Shown here in pieces: positions 1 through 10,231 of a stretch of 64,000 nt of DNA. Position numbers and translations under genes: made by a program. Positions within the stretch are counted from its first letter, which is position 1; every line of letters starts with the position of its first letter. Origin of the DNA: Rhodanobacter denitrificans (GTDB taxonomy: Bacteria; Pseudomonadota; Gammaproteobacteria; Xanthomonadales; Rhodanobacteraceae); assembly GCA_003241385.1 (NCBI GenBank), contig QFPO01000012.1:1-64000 (forward strand). The letters are read 5' to 3'. The notes below the pieces were generated by a model. That model searched no databases. It was not told the DNA's origin and worked only from the letters and a program-made list of their open reading frames with translations.

Positions 1-55
1 TCGCAGGTCGCCCAGGCCGAAGAGCTGCCCCGTGTCTGAGCGCAGCGAGTTGGGG

Positions 56-358
56 CAGCGTGCCTGGGCGACCGAGAAGCGCAGGGGACCGATGCGGCGT
101 AGCCGCATCGGCTCGCGTCGGCGCAGGCGGTTTTGGTGACTTTTTCCAAGAAAAAAGTCACCCGCTCGCGCAGCGAGCGGAAGCTCTTGCTCTGATCTTT
201 CCGCTTGAGCTTTCCAGGAATCGAAGGCTCGAAGGTAAGGTCAGGACCGACATCGGCATCGGCATCGAAGCCGAAGTGCTTCAGCTCGCTGAAAGCAAAG
301 CCGGCAAAGAACAACAGTCGAATCCGGGTTAGTCGCTGACGGCAGAAGAACCAAAAAA
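56..358 (-). repeat. Dispersed ~300-bp repeat, copy A (terminator-linked)
   Basis: This stretch matches the reverse complement of 30007-30311 along nearly its whole length. The best conserved core (about 56-200) holds two hairpins: one around GCCGATGCGGC and its complement near 90-112, and one with arms GGTGACTTTT and AAAAGTCACC near 135-162. A weaker but clear match continues to about 358. At that end it runs into the T-tract (minus strand) of the RDD gene terminator. No convincing gene lies in 1-426: the 90-codon frame at 60-332 is a translation of the repeat. Strand is given as reading away from the RDD gene. Confidence 0.75.
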
Positions 359-382
359 GGCCCGGCGATGCCGGGCCTTTTT
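353..382 (-). terminator. Rho-independent terminator of the RDD gene
   Basis: A perfect GC-rich stem GGCCCGGC/GCCGGGCC with a three-base loop is flanked by an A-run on the left and a T-run on the right. It can act on both strands. It lies 45 bp past the stop of the minus-strand RDD gene, which is its likely user. The repeat starts at its minus-strand T-tract. Confidence 0.85.
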
Positions 383-426
383 CGCCCCATGTCGCCGCCG
401 TCATGCGGCGGCGATGCGGGCCCGGC

Positions 427-1539
427 TCAAAGATTGAGCAGGGCGTTGAAGCTCGCCGCGGATGCGAGCAAGGCCAGGGTGAACAGGCCGATCATCAGGA
501 TGTTGACGACCCATCCGTACCACGGCATCGGCGGACGCGTGGTCGGCAGCGGGCGGCCCGGCTCGACCTCGCGGAATACCACGACGGTGCCGCAGATCAT
601 GTCGTGCAGCGCCTGGCGGCGGCCGGTCCAGCCGGCCAGCATGAAGCCGACGTTCAGGATTACGCTGGACAGGATCTTGCCGAAAAAGCGGCCGGTCGCG
701 CGGCCGAAGCCGATCCGCCGCGCATAGTCGTCGGTGACCTTCAGGCCCATCGCGCGCTTGCCGAGCGTGGCCTGGACCGCCGAGCTCTCCTGCAACGCGA
801 AGTACAGCCACGACAGCACGATGCCGATCAGCGCCTGCAGCAGGATCGTGCCGAACGCGGCGTTCACGCTGCCGGCGGCCAGCGAGCCGACGAACGCGAC
901 CATCAGCACCATCGTGATGACCCAGTTGACGATGCCGATGATGAAGCCGTCCATCAGATAGGCCGCGGTGCGCCGCCAGAAGCCGCCGTGGATCGTCAGG
1001 CCCGCCGGCAGCATGCCCGACTCCGGCAGCGCAGGACCGGCGGCGGACGGCGCGGCATCGGGCGTGGCCGAGAACGCGGCCGGGGCGGCGGCGAGGATCG
1101 GCTGCGCGACCGCTGGCGTGATCGGCGGGGCCGGCGCCGCTGCAGCGGCCGGCCGCACCGTCGAGTAGGCGTTCCAGGTCGTCGAGCCGACCGCGGCGAT
1201 CGAGACGTCGGCCGGCCACAGGCCGCGCTCGACGCGGTCGGCGACGAACGCCAGCGGCATCGGTCCGCGCGGCTGGTTGGCGACCAGCGCGAAGTACGCG
1301 CCGCCGTCGGCGGCATGCAGCTCGGCTTCGGCGCCGAGCGCATGGATGCCGCTCTGCAGGCTCTGCAGCTTGGCCAGATCCTCGCTTTCCTTGATCGTGA
1401 CCGGCGCCCGCGCGAGCAACTGGCCGGTCAGCTTGTCCGGCTCCATGCGGAAGTAGGTCGCCAGCGCCGGCCAGACCGTGGTCGGCTCGTAGCCCGGGAA
1501 CAGCTCCCCGGTCAGCACCAGTGCGTATTTCTCTGTCAT
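427..1539 (-). CDS. RDD family membrane protein
   Basis: The predicted protein has 370 residues and three parts. Residues 1-125 form a soluble region. Residues about 130-175 are an Ala/Pro-rich linker. Residues about 185-370 form an RDD domain with at least four hydrophobic segments (near 196-222, 228-250, 288-305, 340-365). The RDD signature is visible as RRTAAYLMDGF near residue 190, then TLGKRAMGLKV and RQALHDMICGTVVV. RDD proteins are integral membrane proteins, some linked to ion exchange; no substrate can be inferred here. The ATG at 1539 is preceded by GGGGAGAGGGGA, a strong ribosome site. The frame stays open upstream to 1872, but that part overlaps the thiolase gene and is not believed. 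Confidence 0.8.
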   Translation of the reverse strand: MTEKYALVLTGELFPGYEPTTVWPALATYFRMEPDKLTGQLLARAPVTIKESEDLAKLQSLQSGIHALGAEAELHAADGGAYFALVANQPRGPMPLAFVADRVERGLWPADVSIAAVGSTTWNAYSTVRPAAAAAPAPPITPAVAQPILAAAPAAFSATPDAAPSAAGPALPESGMLPAGLTIHGGFWRRTAAYLMDGFIIGIVNWVITMVLMVAFVGSLAAGSVNAAFGTILLQALIGIVLSWLYFALQESSAVQATLGKRAMGLKVTDDYARRIGFGRATGRFFGKILSSVILNVGFMLAGWTGRRQALHDMICGTVVVFREVEPGRPLPTTRPPMPWYGWVVNILMIGLFTLALLASAASFNALLNL

Positions 1540-1613
1540 GTCCCCTCTCCCCAAGAGGCGGGCGCGCCCGCCGACGTGTTCCATGATGCGCCGCGCGCGG
1601 CCGCCGCGCGTAT

Positions 1614-2891
1614 CTAGTCGCGTTGCAGGATCGCGGTCACGCCCATGCCGCCGGCCGTGCAGATCGAGATCAGGCCGCGGCCCGAGCCCTTCTCGTACAG
1701 CAGCTTGGCCAGCGAGGCGACGATGCGCGCGCCGGTGGCTGCGAACGGATGACCGAGCGCCAGGCTCGATCCGTTGACGTTGATCCGGGCCGGATCGATC
1801 GCGCCGAGCGGCGCGTCGAGGCCGAGCCGGTTCTTGCAGTAGTCGGCCGACTCCCAGGCGCGCAGCGTGCACAGCACCTGCGCGGCGAAGGCCTCGTGGA
1901 TCTCGTAGAAATCGAAGTCCTGCAGGGTCAGGCCGGCGGCCGCCAGCATGCGCGGCACCGCGATCGTCGGCGCCATCAGCAGGCCTTCGCCGTGCACGAA
2001 GTCGACCGCGGCGACCTGCGCATGCGTCAGATAGGCCTGGATCGGCAGACCGCGCCGGGCGGCCCAGTCCTCGCTGGCCAGCAGCACCGCCGCGGCGCCG
2101 TCGGACAGCGCGCTCGAATTGCCGGCCGTCAGCGTGCCGGCCGTGCGGTCGAACGCCGGCTTGAGCGCGGCGAGCTTCTCGAGCGTCGTATCGGGCCGCA
2201 GGATGTTGTCGCGGCGCACCGCACGAAACGGCACGACCAGATCATCGAAGAAGCCGCGCTCGTAGGCGGCGGCGGCCTTGCGGTGACTGTCCAGCGCCAG
2301 CTGGTCCTGGTCGGCGCGCGCGATACCCCATTCGCGCGCCATCATCTCGCAGTGCTCGCCCATCGACTTGCCGGTCCGCGGCTCGGCGACGCCCGGAAAC
2401 GAGGGCTTGAGCTCGCCGAACGAGAAGCCCGTCAGCGCGGTCTTGAGCTTGTCCTTGAGCGTTTTGGCGCGGTTGACCGCAAGCAGGCGCTGCTGCAGCG
2501 CGCGGCTGTAGACGATCGGCACGTCGCTGGTGGTGTCGCTGCCGCCGGCGATGCCGACCTCGATCTGGCCGGTGGCGATCTTGTTGGCGATCAGGATCGC
2601 GTTGTCGAGCGAGGTGCCGCAGGCGCGGGCCGTCGTGATGCCCGGCGTGGTCGGCGCGAGGCCCGACGAGAGCACGGCCTCGCGTGCCAGATTCCAGTCC
2701 GATGCGTGCTTGATGACCGATCCGAACGCGACTTCGCCCAGTTCCTGGCCGTGCAGACCGTAGCGCTCGACCAGGCTGCCGAGCGTCTTGACCGACATGC
2801 CGAAATTGCCGACGTCCGCATAGGCCGTGTTGTTGCGGCAGAACGGGATCCGAACCCCGCCGATGACGCCCACCCGATTGCTTGCAGTCAC
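1614..2891 (-). CDS. fadI: Acetyl-CoA acyltransferase (thiolase, FadI-like)
   Basis: The product has 425 residues, close to the length of FadI, the beta subunit of the anaerobic fatty-acid oxidation complex. It should catalyse thiolytic cleavage of 3-ketoacyl-CoA. The nucleophile is Cys91 (ARACGTSLDNAI), the histidine of the GHP motif is His381 and the second catalytic cysteine is Cys411 (SICTAGGMGV). The start is taken as GTG at 2891 with AGGA seven bases upstream; the protein then begins MTASNRVGVIGG, as expected for the family. The open frame continues to 3686 but only mirrors the oxygenase gene on the other strand. No fadJ-like alpha subunit is adjacent, so the FadI versus generic acetyl-CoA C-acetyltransferase call rests on length and sequence feel. 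Confidence 0.85.
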   Translation of the reverse strand: MTASNRVGVIGGVRIPFCRNNTAYADVGNFGMSVKTLGSLVERYGLHGQELGEVAFGSVIKHASDWNLAREAVLSSGLAPTTPGITTARACGTSLDNAILIANKIATGQIEVGIAGGSDTTSDVPIVYSRALQQRLLAVNRAKTLKDKLKTALTGFSFGELKPSFPGVAEPRTGKSMGEHCEMMAREWGIARADQDQLALDSHRKAAAAYERGFFDDLVVPFRAVRRDNILRPDTTLEKLAALKPAFDRTAGTLTAGNSSALSDGAAAVLLASEDWAARRGLPIQAYLTHAQVAAVDFVHGEGLLMAPTIAVPRMLAAAGLTLQDFDFYEIHEAFAAQVLCTLRAWESADYCKNRLGLDAPLGAIDPARINVNGSSLALGHPFAATGARIVASLAKLLYEKGSGRGLISICTAGGMGVTAILQRD

Positions 2892-2975
2892 GATGATTCC
2901 TGTCGCCGTTTGACCCACGTCAGGAGCGGGGGTCAAAGCGTTGATATGATGCGCCGAAACACCTTCATCCAGTGT

Positions 2976-3695
2976 ATGCCCTACGTTTTCGATCTTAACC
3001 GACTCGACCAGATCGCGTCGGAAGCCGGGCCGCGGTTCCGTACCGCCGACCCTTACCCGCACGTCGTGCTCGACCGATTCCTGAAGCCCGAGGCGGTGGA
3101 GCGGCTGGCCGATGCGTTTCCGGCGGCGGGCGACGACGTCGGCTGGGACCAGTATGCGGCGGCGGGCTTCGAGGTGAAGATGGGCACGGCGCACGAGGAG
3201 CGCTTTCCCGAGCCGCTGCGCGCGGCGATCCACCAGTTCAACGCCGGACCGTTCGTGCGTTTCCTCGAGCGGCTCAGCGGCATCGACCATCTGCTGCCCG
3301 ATCCACATCTGGCCGGCGGCGGCCTGCATCTGACGCGTGCCGGCGGCCTGCTCGGCATCCACGCCGACTTCAACTGGCACGAACGTCTGCAGGCGCACCG
3401 TCGGCTCAATCTGCTGATCTATCTCAGTCGCGACTGGCAGCCCGGCTACGGCGGCGAGCTCGAGCTGTGGGACACCGGCGCCAAGGCGCGCGTGCGTTCG
3501 ATCGAGCCGCTGTTCAACCGGGCCGTGCTGTTCGCGACGCGCTCGGACAGCTTCCACGGTCATCCGTCGCCGTGGTCGGCGCCGCCCGGCGTGGAGCGGC
3601 GCTCGATCGCGCTCTACTACTACACCAGCGCCCGTCCCGAAGAGGAACTGCGCGCGCCACACAGCACGCTCTACAAGGGCTATCACGTCGATTGA
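2976..3695 (+). CDS. 2OG-Fe(II) oxygenase family protein
   Basis: The 239-residue product has the iron-binding HxD pair His129/Asp131 (GIHADFNW), a distal His at 194 or 196 (SFHGHPSPW) and an Arg near 208 (GVERRSIALYYY) for 2-oxoglutarate. These are the hallmarks of the double-stranded beta-helix dioxygenases, in a form that often hydroxylates proteins or small molecules; the substrate is unknown. It is divergent from the thiolase gene, with only 84 bp between the starts. Two in-frame ATGs lie 30 bp upstream (2946, 2949), and neither choice has a convincing ribosome site. The MPYVFDLNRL start is preferred because homology to related proteins seems to begin there. Confidence 0.75.
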   Translation: MPYVFDLNRLDQIASEAGPRFRTADPYPHVVLDRFLKPEAVERLADAFPAAGDDVGWDQYAAAGFEVKMGTAHEERFPEPLRAAIHQFNAGPFVRFLERLSGIDHLLPDPHLAGGGLHLTRAGGLLGIHADFNWHERLQAHRRLNLLIYLSRDWQPGYGGELELWDTGAKARVRSIEPLFNRAVLFATRSDSFHGHPSPWSAPPGVERRSIALYYYTSARPEEELRAPHSTLYKGYHVD

Positions 3696-3887
3696 GGTGG
3701 GCCGAGCAGTGGCATCGCGGTGCAGACGCTTGACGCGGTCGCATCGGACGATCGGCCCCGGACCGGGAGCTGCCGAATCTCGAGCCGTGATGCAGCGGAG
3801 CCGATGCGGCCGGCTTCGATCAGGTCGTCGATCGTTCCGCCTGCGTGCAGATCGGCGTTCCTGGCGCCAGATCGATCGCCGGGCCGC

Positions 3888-4808
3888 TCAGCGCACGGCC
3901 GGTGGCGATGCCTGCAGCGGCGTGGAGTCGAACATCGCGTCGGCAGCGCTCCACATCTGCCAGTACGCCGGCTGTTCGCGCAGGCATCGATCCAGGTGTG
4001 CGGCGTAGCGGCTCATGATCTGGGCGACGTCGGCATCGGCCGGCAGCGTCTCGATGCGCAGACTGCGCATGCCGGTGTCCGGATCGAGTCCGCAGCTGAA
4101 GATCACGACCGGCACACCGCTGCGCACGGCCAGTTCGGCCAGGCCGCTCGGCAGCCGCACGGGGCGTCCGAGCACCGAGGCGCGAAACGTCGACCGTTCC
4201 GGCCGCGGCGGCAGGTCGAGCATGCCGACGATGCTGCGGCCCTCGGCGAACGCCGCCTCGATCTGCGGCACGCTGCCGCCGAGGAACAGCGGACCGGCCG
4301 ATCCGATCCGCCGCAGCGCCCAGCCGCGGAAGCGGCCGTACAGCACCGAAAGCCGGCCGACGCCGAGGTCGCCCGGGCCGGGCCGCCGCGCCAGGAAGTG
4401 CGCGTCGATGCCGTGCAGGCGCAGCTGGCTCCAGACCCAGTGCCCGGCGCCCCAGTGGAACGTCAGCAGCAGCGCCGGCGTGCCCGCCGCCGGCCACGTG
4501 CCGTCGCACACGATGCGGCGGCGCCACCAGGTCCGGTTGCGCAGCAGGGTCAGATACGAGTCGACCGGCTCGACCAGCCGCAGCAGCCGGTGCCGGCGTT
4601 TCCAGGCCGTTTCGTCGGCTTCGGGCAGGTAGCGCCTGGCGACCGACCAGGCCGGCGCGACGCTGCTGCGGTGGAGCAGATCGACGCGCGCGCAGCGCTT
4701 GAGCAGCGCGAAGCCGAGCGGCCACGGCAGCAGCGCGACCAGGCCCGGCAGCACGAACAGGAACAGGAGATCGGCGGCGGCGCGGCGAACGCGGTTTGAC
4801 AGCTTCAC
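3888..4808 (-). CDS. LpxL/HtrB-like lysophospholipid acyltransferase
   Basis: The 306-residue protein has an N-terminal hydrophobic anchor (about residues 10-36) and resembles the lipid A late acyltransferase family that acts at the inner membrane. The catalytic block is TFHWGAGHW at 117-124. His118 fits the family HX4(D/E) dyad, but the acidic partner position holds His123. This may mark a divergent subfamily rather than a true lipid A enzyme. The start is GTG at 4808; the ribosome site is weak and the frame is open for a further 980 bases upstream, so the N-terminus is uncertain. It is convergent with the oxygenase gene across 192 bp that show no clear feature. Confidence 0.7.
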   Translation of the reverse strand: MKLSNRVRRAAADLLFLFVLPGLVALLPWPLGFALLKRCARVDLLHRSSVAPAWSVARRYLPEADETAWKRRHRLLRLVEPVDSYLTLLRNRTWWRRRIVCDGTWPAAGTPALLLTFHWGAGHWVWSQLRLHGIDAHFLARRPGPGDLGVGRLSVLYGRFRGWALRRIGSAGPLFLGGSVPQIEAAFAEGRSIVGMLDLPPRPERSTFRASVLGRPVRLPSGLAELAVRSGVPVVIFSCGLDPDTGMRSLRIETLPADADVAQIMSRYAAHLDRCLREQPAYWQMWSAADAMFDSTPLQASPPAVR

Positions 4809-5048
4809 GGGGAATCGGCGATCCGGCGGACGTCGCGAACGGGCGCCCGCCCGGTCCGACTCGTGCGGGTCGCGGCCGTGCCGCGCCCCCTTCGCAGCAA
4901 CGGCGGCCGAGGCCGACGGTCTGCGCCGCGATCCGTCCCTGGGATCGCGCCGGCGGCCGCTCGCGGGCGGCCGGCCGGATCGCCGATGGTACACTCCGCG
5001 CGCCCGCGCCGGCGGCTGCCGCCGCCTGGGCGCCCACGCCCGAACCCG

Positions 5049-5816
5049 ATGTCCGATACCGCTCCGTTGCACTGTACCGCCGCGCTCGCGATCGAATGCG
5101 AGCTCGCCGGCGCGCCGCCGCGTCCGACGCTCGACCGGGCGCAGGCCGAACGCTACGGCGATGCGCTCGCCGCCGATCTGCTGCGCCTGTTCCCCGAGGT
5201 CGCCGAGCTCGATCTGGTCTGCGCCGGCGCTCTGTACGACCAGGCCCAGCTGCTGCGTCCGGGCTGGCCGCTGCACGCGGCCCTGGCCGGACTCGACGCG
5301 CGCTTCGGCTCGCGCGAGCGGTCCGCGCGCGTCCTGGCGATCGGCGCGCACGAGGGACATTTCCCCGACGCGGCGCTCGATCCGGATCCGCGCCTGTACG
5401 GCAGCGCGATGCTGGTCATGCCGTGGCTGCTGCGCGGCGATGCCGAGCGCATCGCGACGACCGGTTCGCTGCTCGAGCGCGAGCTGCTCGACCGCGGCAT
5501 GGCCGGCGCCGATTTCGCGCTGAACCTGCGCGAGCTGCTCGGCGTGCCGATCCGGCACGTGCGGCATCTGACCGCGTTCGATCTGTGCGCGCTGGCTTGC
5601 GCGCAGTACGAGCACGCCGGACTCGGCGCGCTGTGGCAGATCGTCGAGACCGCGCTGTTGGCGCCCGGGCGCGAACAGACGGTCGACCTGGCCGATGGCG
5701 GCCGCCTGCACTGGCGCGGCGATCACGTCGAGGCCGAGGATCTGCGCGATCCGCGCCGGCTCGCGCAATGCGCGGCGATCCTCGGCGCGCACGGCCTCGA
5801 GCTGCGCGACGCCTGA
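5049..5816 (+). CDS. Hypothetical protein, 255 residues
   Basis: I do not recognise this family. The protein is acidic, soluble, rich in Leu and Ala, with no signal peptide or membrane segment. It contains ARVLAIGAHEGHFPD in the middle and ends with a region that may read LHWRGDHVEAEDLRDP. It begins MSDTAPLHC at an ATG 240 bp from the divergent acyltransferase start. It ends only 9 bp before the stop of ntrC on the other strand, a convergent arrangement. Its codon use matches its neighbours, so a real core gene is likely; the function is unknown. Confidence 0.6.
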   Translation: MSDTAPLHCTAALAIECELAGAPPRPTLDRAQAERYGDALAADLLRLFPEVAELDLVCAGALYDQAQLLRPGWPLHAALAGLDARFGSRERSARVLAIGAHEGHFPDAALDPDPRLYGSAMLVMPWLLRGDAERIATTGSLLERELLDRGMAGADFALNLRELLGVPIRHVRHLTAFDLCALACAQYEHAGLGALWQIVETALLAPGREQTVDLADGGRLHWRGDHVEAEDLRDPRRLAQCAAILGAHGLELRDA

Positions 5817-5825
5817 GCGCGTGGC

Positions 5826-7224
<1,399 letters not shown>

Positions 7225-7232
<8 letters not shown>

Positions 7233-8265
7233 CGTCGTTCACCGGCAGCATCAGCGTGAAGGTGGTCGCACCGGGGCGGCCCAGATGGCGCAGATCGCCG
7301 CCGTGCTCGCGCGCGATCTCCTGCGCCAGCGCGAGGCCGAGGCCGGTACCGTCGGGGCGCCCCGAGACCAGCGGCTGGAACAGCGTGTCGGCCAGCTCGG
7401 CCGGCACGCCGCGGCCGTCGTCGATCAGATCGATCCGCAGTGCCAGATGGCGGCGCCGTTCGGCCAGGCGCACGCCGTGCTCGACGCGCGAGCGCAGCGT
7501 CAGCTGCGTCGCGCCGGCCTCGACCGCATTGCGCGCGAGATTCAGCAGCAGCTGATGCAGGCGGTCGCGGTCGCCGTGGATCGGCGGAACGCTGGGGTCG
7601 TAGTCGCGCCGGATCTGCGGCGCGCCGGTCTCCGCGCCGATCAGCGCGGCGACGCGTTCGAGCAGTTCGTGCGGATTGATCCGCGCCAGCCGCGGCTTGC
7701 CGCCGGCGCGCAGCAGGCGGTCGGCCAGCGCGGCCAGCCGGTCGGCCTCGTCGATGATCAGTTCGGCCAGTTCGGCCTGGTCGGGATCGTCGAGGTAACG
7801 CTTGAGCAGCTGCGCCGCGCCGCGCAGCCCGGCCAGCGGATTCTTGACCTCGTGCGCGAAGCCGCGCAGCGAGGCCGAGAGCGCCGGTGCGGCCGCATCG
7901 GCCGCGGCCGGCAGACCGTGCCATTCGAACAGCAGCGCATCGCCGAACGGCGTGAACGCCGCATCGCCGATCAGCTCGCCGCCGCTGCCGTCGCCGAGGC
8001 GTGCCTGGCGCAGCAGCACGGTGCGGCCTTCGAGCCGCGCCCGCTGCGCGGCCTCGGCGAGGCTGTCGTTGTCCAGATCGAGCGTCGCGCGCTCGGCGCC
8101 GGCACGCCGGCGCAGCAGTGCGCCGAAGCGTTCGGCCATGGCCGGATTGAGCCAGAGGACGTCCAGCCCGTCGTCGACGAGGGCCATGCCGCTGACGCAG
8201 CCTTCGAGGATGCCGGCGGCATCCTCGGAGACCGAACGCACCGACCTGGCGTATTGAGCGGGCAT
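7225..8265 (-). CDS. ntrB: Nitrogen sensor kinase NtrB
   Basis: The 346-residue cytoplasmic histidine kinase has a PAS-like N-terminal region (about 15-60), then the phosphoacceptor His138 in GFAHEVKNPL, an N box (LLNLARNAVEA) and G boxes (DDGRGVP and GTGLGLALAQEIA). It lacks membrane segments, as expected for NtrB, which senses nitrogen through PII proteins; a PII gene lies at 35361-35699. It overlaps ntrC by 8 bp. The ATG at 8265 has no Shine-Dalgarno. A TAGAAT box lies six bases upstream, so the mRNA may be leaderless (see the regulatory feature). Confidence 0.93.
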
Positions 8266-8302
8266 CGCACCATTCTAGTGCTGATTCCCCATCGTGATGC
8301 AA
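8266..8302 (-). promoter_or_regulatory. ntrB promoter with overlapping NtrC-like palindrome
   Basis: The palindrome GCACCATTCTAGTGC at 8267-8281 matches the NtrC consensus GCACCA-N3-TGGTGC except for one base. On the minus strand, TTGCAT (8302-8297) and TAGAAT (8277-8272) could be -35 and -10 boxes with a 19-base spacer. The start site would then fall at or next to the ATG. The palindrome covers the -10 and start site, as in the NtrC-repressed glnL promoter of enterics. The boxes are inferred by eye. Confidence 0.6.
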
Positions 8303-8779
8303 CTGCTGCCGAATCGGGCAAGGTGACGCCGTGCAGCGCATGGTCGGGTGCACGCGGATCGCATCGATCGTCACGCCGCTCGCAGCCGCCAGGCATGGAT
8401 GGTCTGGGGGTCCGGGGGCGATGTGACTCGCTGGGGCGGCGTTCCGCGTGGCGAGACGGCCGCGCGGGGGGCGGCCGCACAGAATCGGCCACATGATCGG
8501 ATGGCGGCCCAGCCACACTCGCCTTCTGGGCGTGGCCTAAGTCCAGGCGTCGGCTGCTGCAGTGCGCGCTTTGACGCTGCGTGAGAACGGTCCGTTCCCG
8601 GTCTCGCCGGCGCCGAAGCGGGCGCGGGTCGCGCGCCGTGTCGGCACGGCCGCGTATCGATCGAGACGAAAGGGGAGGGTGCTTGCGGCACCCGGAGCGG
8701 ACCGGCCGATGCGACCGGTCCGGAGTCCGCTATCGATGCGATCGACGACCGGCCTGGCCGGCCGTCGATCGCGCAGGAC
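8303..8779. other. 477-bp stretch without a recognisable gene
   Basis: This is GC-rich sequence between ntrB and the secreted-protein gene. Both flanking genes are on the minus strand; the secreted-protein gene reads towards ntrB and ends at 8780, so the stretch is its 3' side and the far upstream side of ntrB. The frames inside are short, mutually overlapping and without recognisable domains or ribosome sites. I see no clear terminator or RNA gene. Confidence 0.5.
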
Positions 8780-9976
8780 TCACTCGCAGGTCAGGCCGTT
8801 GACGTCGGCCAGGCGAATCCACTCGCGCTCACCGCTGCCGGCCGGCACGCCCGAAGGCAGGCCGGGGTTGGACGCGTAGCGGAACACGAACGTGCCGCAG
8901 CTCGGGAACTCGAACGTGACCGATCCCCACAGCTTGGTCTGTGCATTGAAGCCGGCGCCGCCGGCGAAGCGACCGCCCTCGACCCAGGCCGCCGGCGAAG
9001 TGACCTCGCGTGCGCCCGGCTGGAAGTCGACGTTGCCGTTGATCCAGTACGGCAGGCCCAGATCGTCGAACGTGAACCAGGCCCACTGCAGCACCATGCG
9101 CCGCGGGGTGCTGCCCGAGGCCGGCACCTCGAAGATGTCGACGTACATGCCCTCGCCGCCGTGCGCGGGATCGAAGTACGCCGCGGTCTGATAGCCGGTG
9201 ATCGGCAGGCTGCGGAACGCGTCCGGATAGGTCTGCTGGGTCGGGTTGTACAGGCTGACGTCGGTGACGAAGAAGCGGGTGATGCCGCCGCTGTTGATCA
9301 GATTGTCGAAGCGGATCGAGAACGGCAGGTTGAAATCGAAGTAGCCGGCGCCGGTGTACGGATAGTTCTCGAGCACGTAGGTCGTGCTGTTGATGACCGG
9401 CGAGTCGACCAGCGTGTCGGCGATGATCGTGTTCGGCTCGGTCGCGACGCGGATGAAGCTCTTCGTCGAGTCGAAGCCGACGTTGTTGACGCTGTTGTTC
9501 TGCGCGACCTGGATCGCCGGGAACAGCGGATACGCGTCGCGCCGTCCTTCGTTGCCGCCGAGCCGCTGGACGCGCATCAGCGTCGCCGAATTGAACGTGG
9601 TGTCGCTGCTGCAGGCCACGCGCCAGACGCGGATCGAGACGTTCTCGGTCGACGGGTTCTGGTTGACGCGGACCTGATAGAGCGTCACCTGCTTGTCGAA
9701 CACGATGCCGCTCGGTTCGTCTGCCAGCGGATCGGCCAGACAGCTCGGCGGATACGTGCGCAGCGCATTGGCCTGCGGCAGGCCGGAGTACTGGCTCGCG
9801 ATCGACTCGTCCTGAGTCGTGGCGGCGGCCGGACGGCGCAGCAGCTCGGCGCGCGCGGCCTGCTCGGCGGCGACGCGCATGGCGCGGCCGTCGGCGTCGG
9901 GCGCATCGGCCGCGAACGCGGTGGCCGCGACGAAACTGCCGGCGAGCAGGGTGGAAAGACGCAGCAAGCGGAACAT
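8780..9976 (-). CDS. Secreted hypothetical protein, 398 residues
   Basis: The N-terminus is a signal peptide with cleavage after AFA (MFRLLRLSTLLAG then ATAFAADAPDADG). The mature part is rich in Asn, Thr, Tyr and aromatic residues, with many predicted beta strands. It contains three to four cysteines (PPSCL, VACSS, PSCGTF, LTCE) that could form disulfides. The family is not recognised; the layout suggests an extracellular or cell-surface beta protein. Two ATGs compete. AAGGAG sits six bases before the ATG at 9976 but directly against the ATG at 9982, so 9976 is chosen. It is divergent from tatD with 255 bp between. Confidence 0.7.
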   Translation of the reverse strand: MFRLLRLSTLLAGSFVAATAFAADAPDADGRAMRVAAEQAARAELLRRPAAATTQDESIASQYSGLPQANALRTYPPSCLADPLADEPSGIVFDKQVTLYQVRVNQNPSTENVSIRVWRVACSSDTTFNSATLMRVQRLGGNEGRRDAYPLFPAIQVAQNNSVNNVGFDSTKSFIRVATEPNTIIADTLVDSPVINSTTYVLENYPYTGAGYFDFNLPFSIRFDNLINSGGITRFFVTDVSLYNPTQQTYPDAFRSLPITGYQTAAYFDPAHGGEGMYVDIFEVPASGSTPRRMVLQWAWFTFDDLGLPYWINGNVDFQPGAREVTSPAAWVEGGRFAGGAGFNAQTKLWGSVTFEFPSCGTFVFRYASNPGLPSGVPAGSGEREWIRLADVNGLTCE

Positions 9977-10231
9977 GGACATCTCCTTCAGGGGCGAAGC
10001 GCGCTCGGACCTGGGATCGGGCTACCGGCGCGCAGTGAACCGAACAGACGGCGCTCGCATCGATACCGTCGCGCTGGCCGCCTGTCCGGGCCGATGCTAA
10101 CCTCGCCGCCCGGCCGCGGCGACCCCCTGCGGCTCCGCTCGCAGGGCGGCGTTCATCGAACTCGACGAGCGGCCGCCGCGGGCGGCGCGAGCCCGCTGCG
10201 GTCTGCGCCTTCCACGCCCGTTTCCGCTGCC

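Noticed and set aside
60..332. A 90-codon frame starting with ATG near the left edge
   Set aside because: It lies wholly within the dispersed repeat, whose second copy at 30007-30311 has no equivalent frame. It has no ribosome site or known domain.
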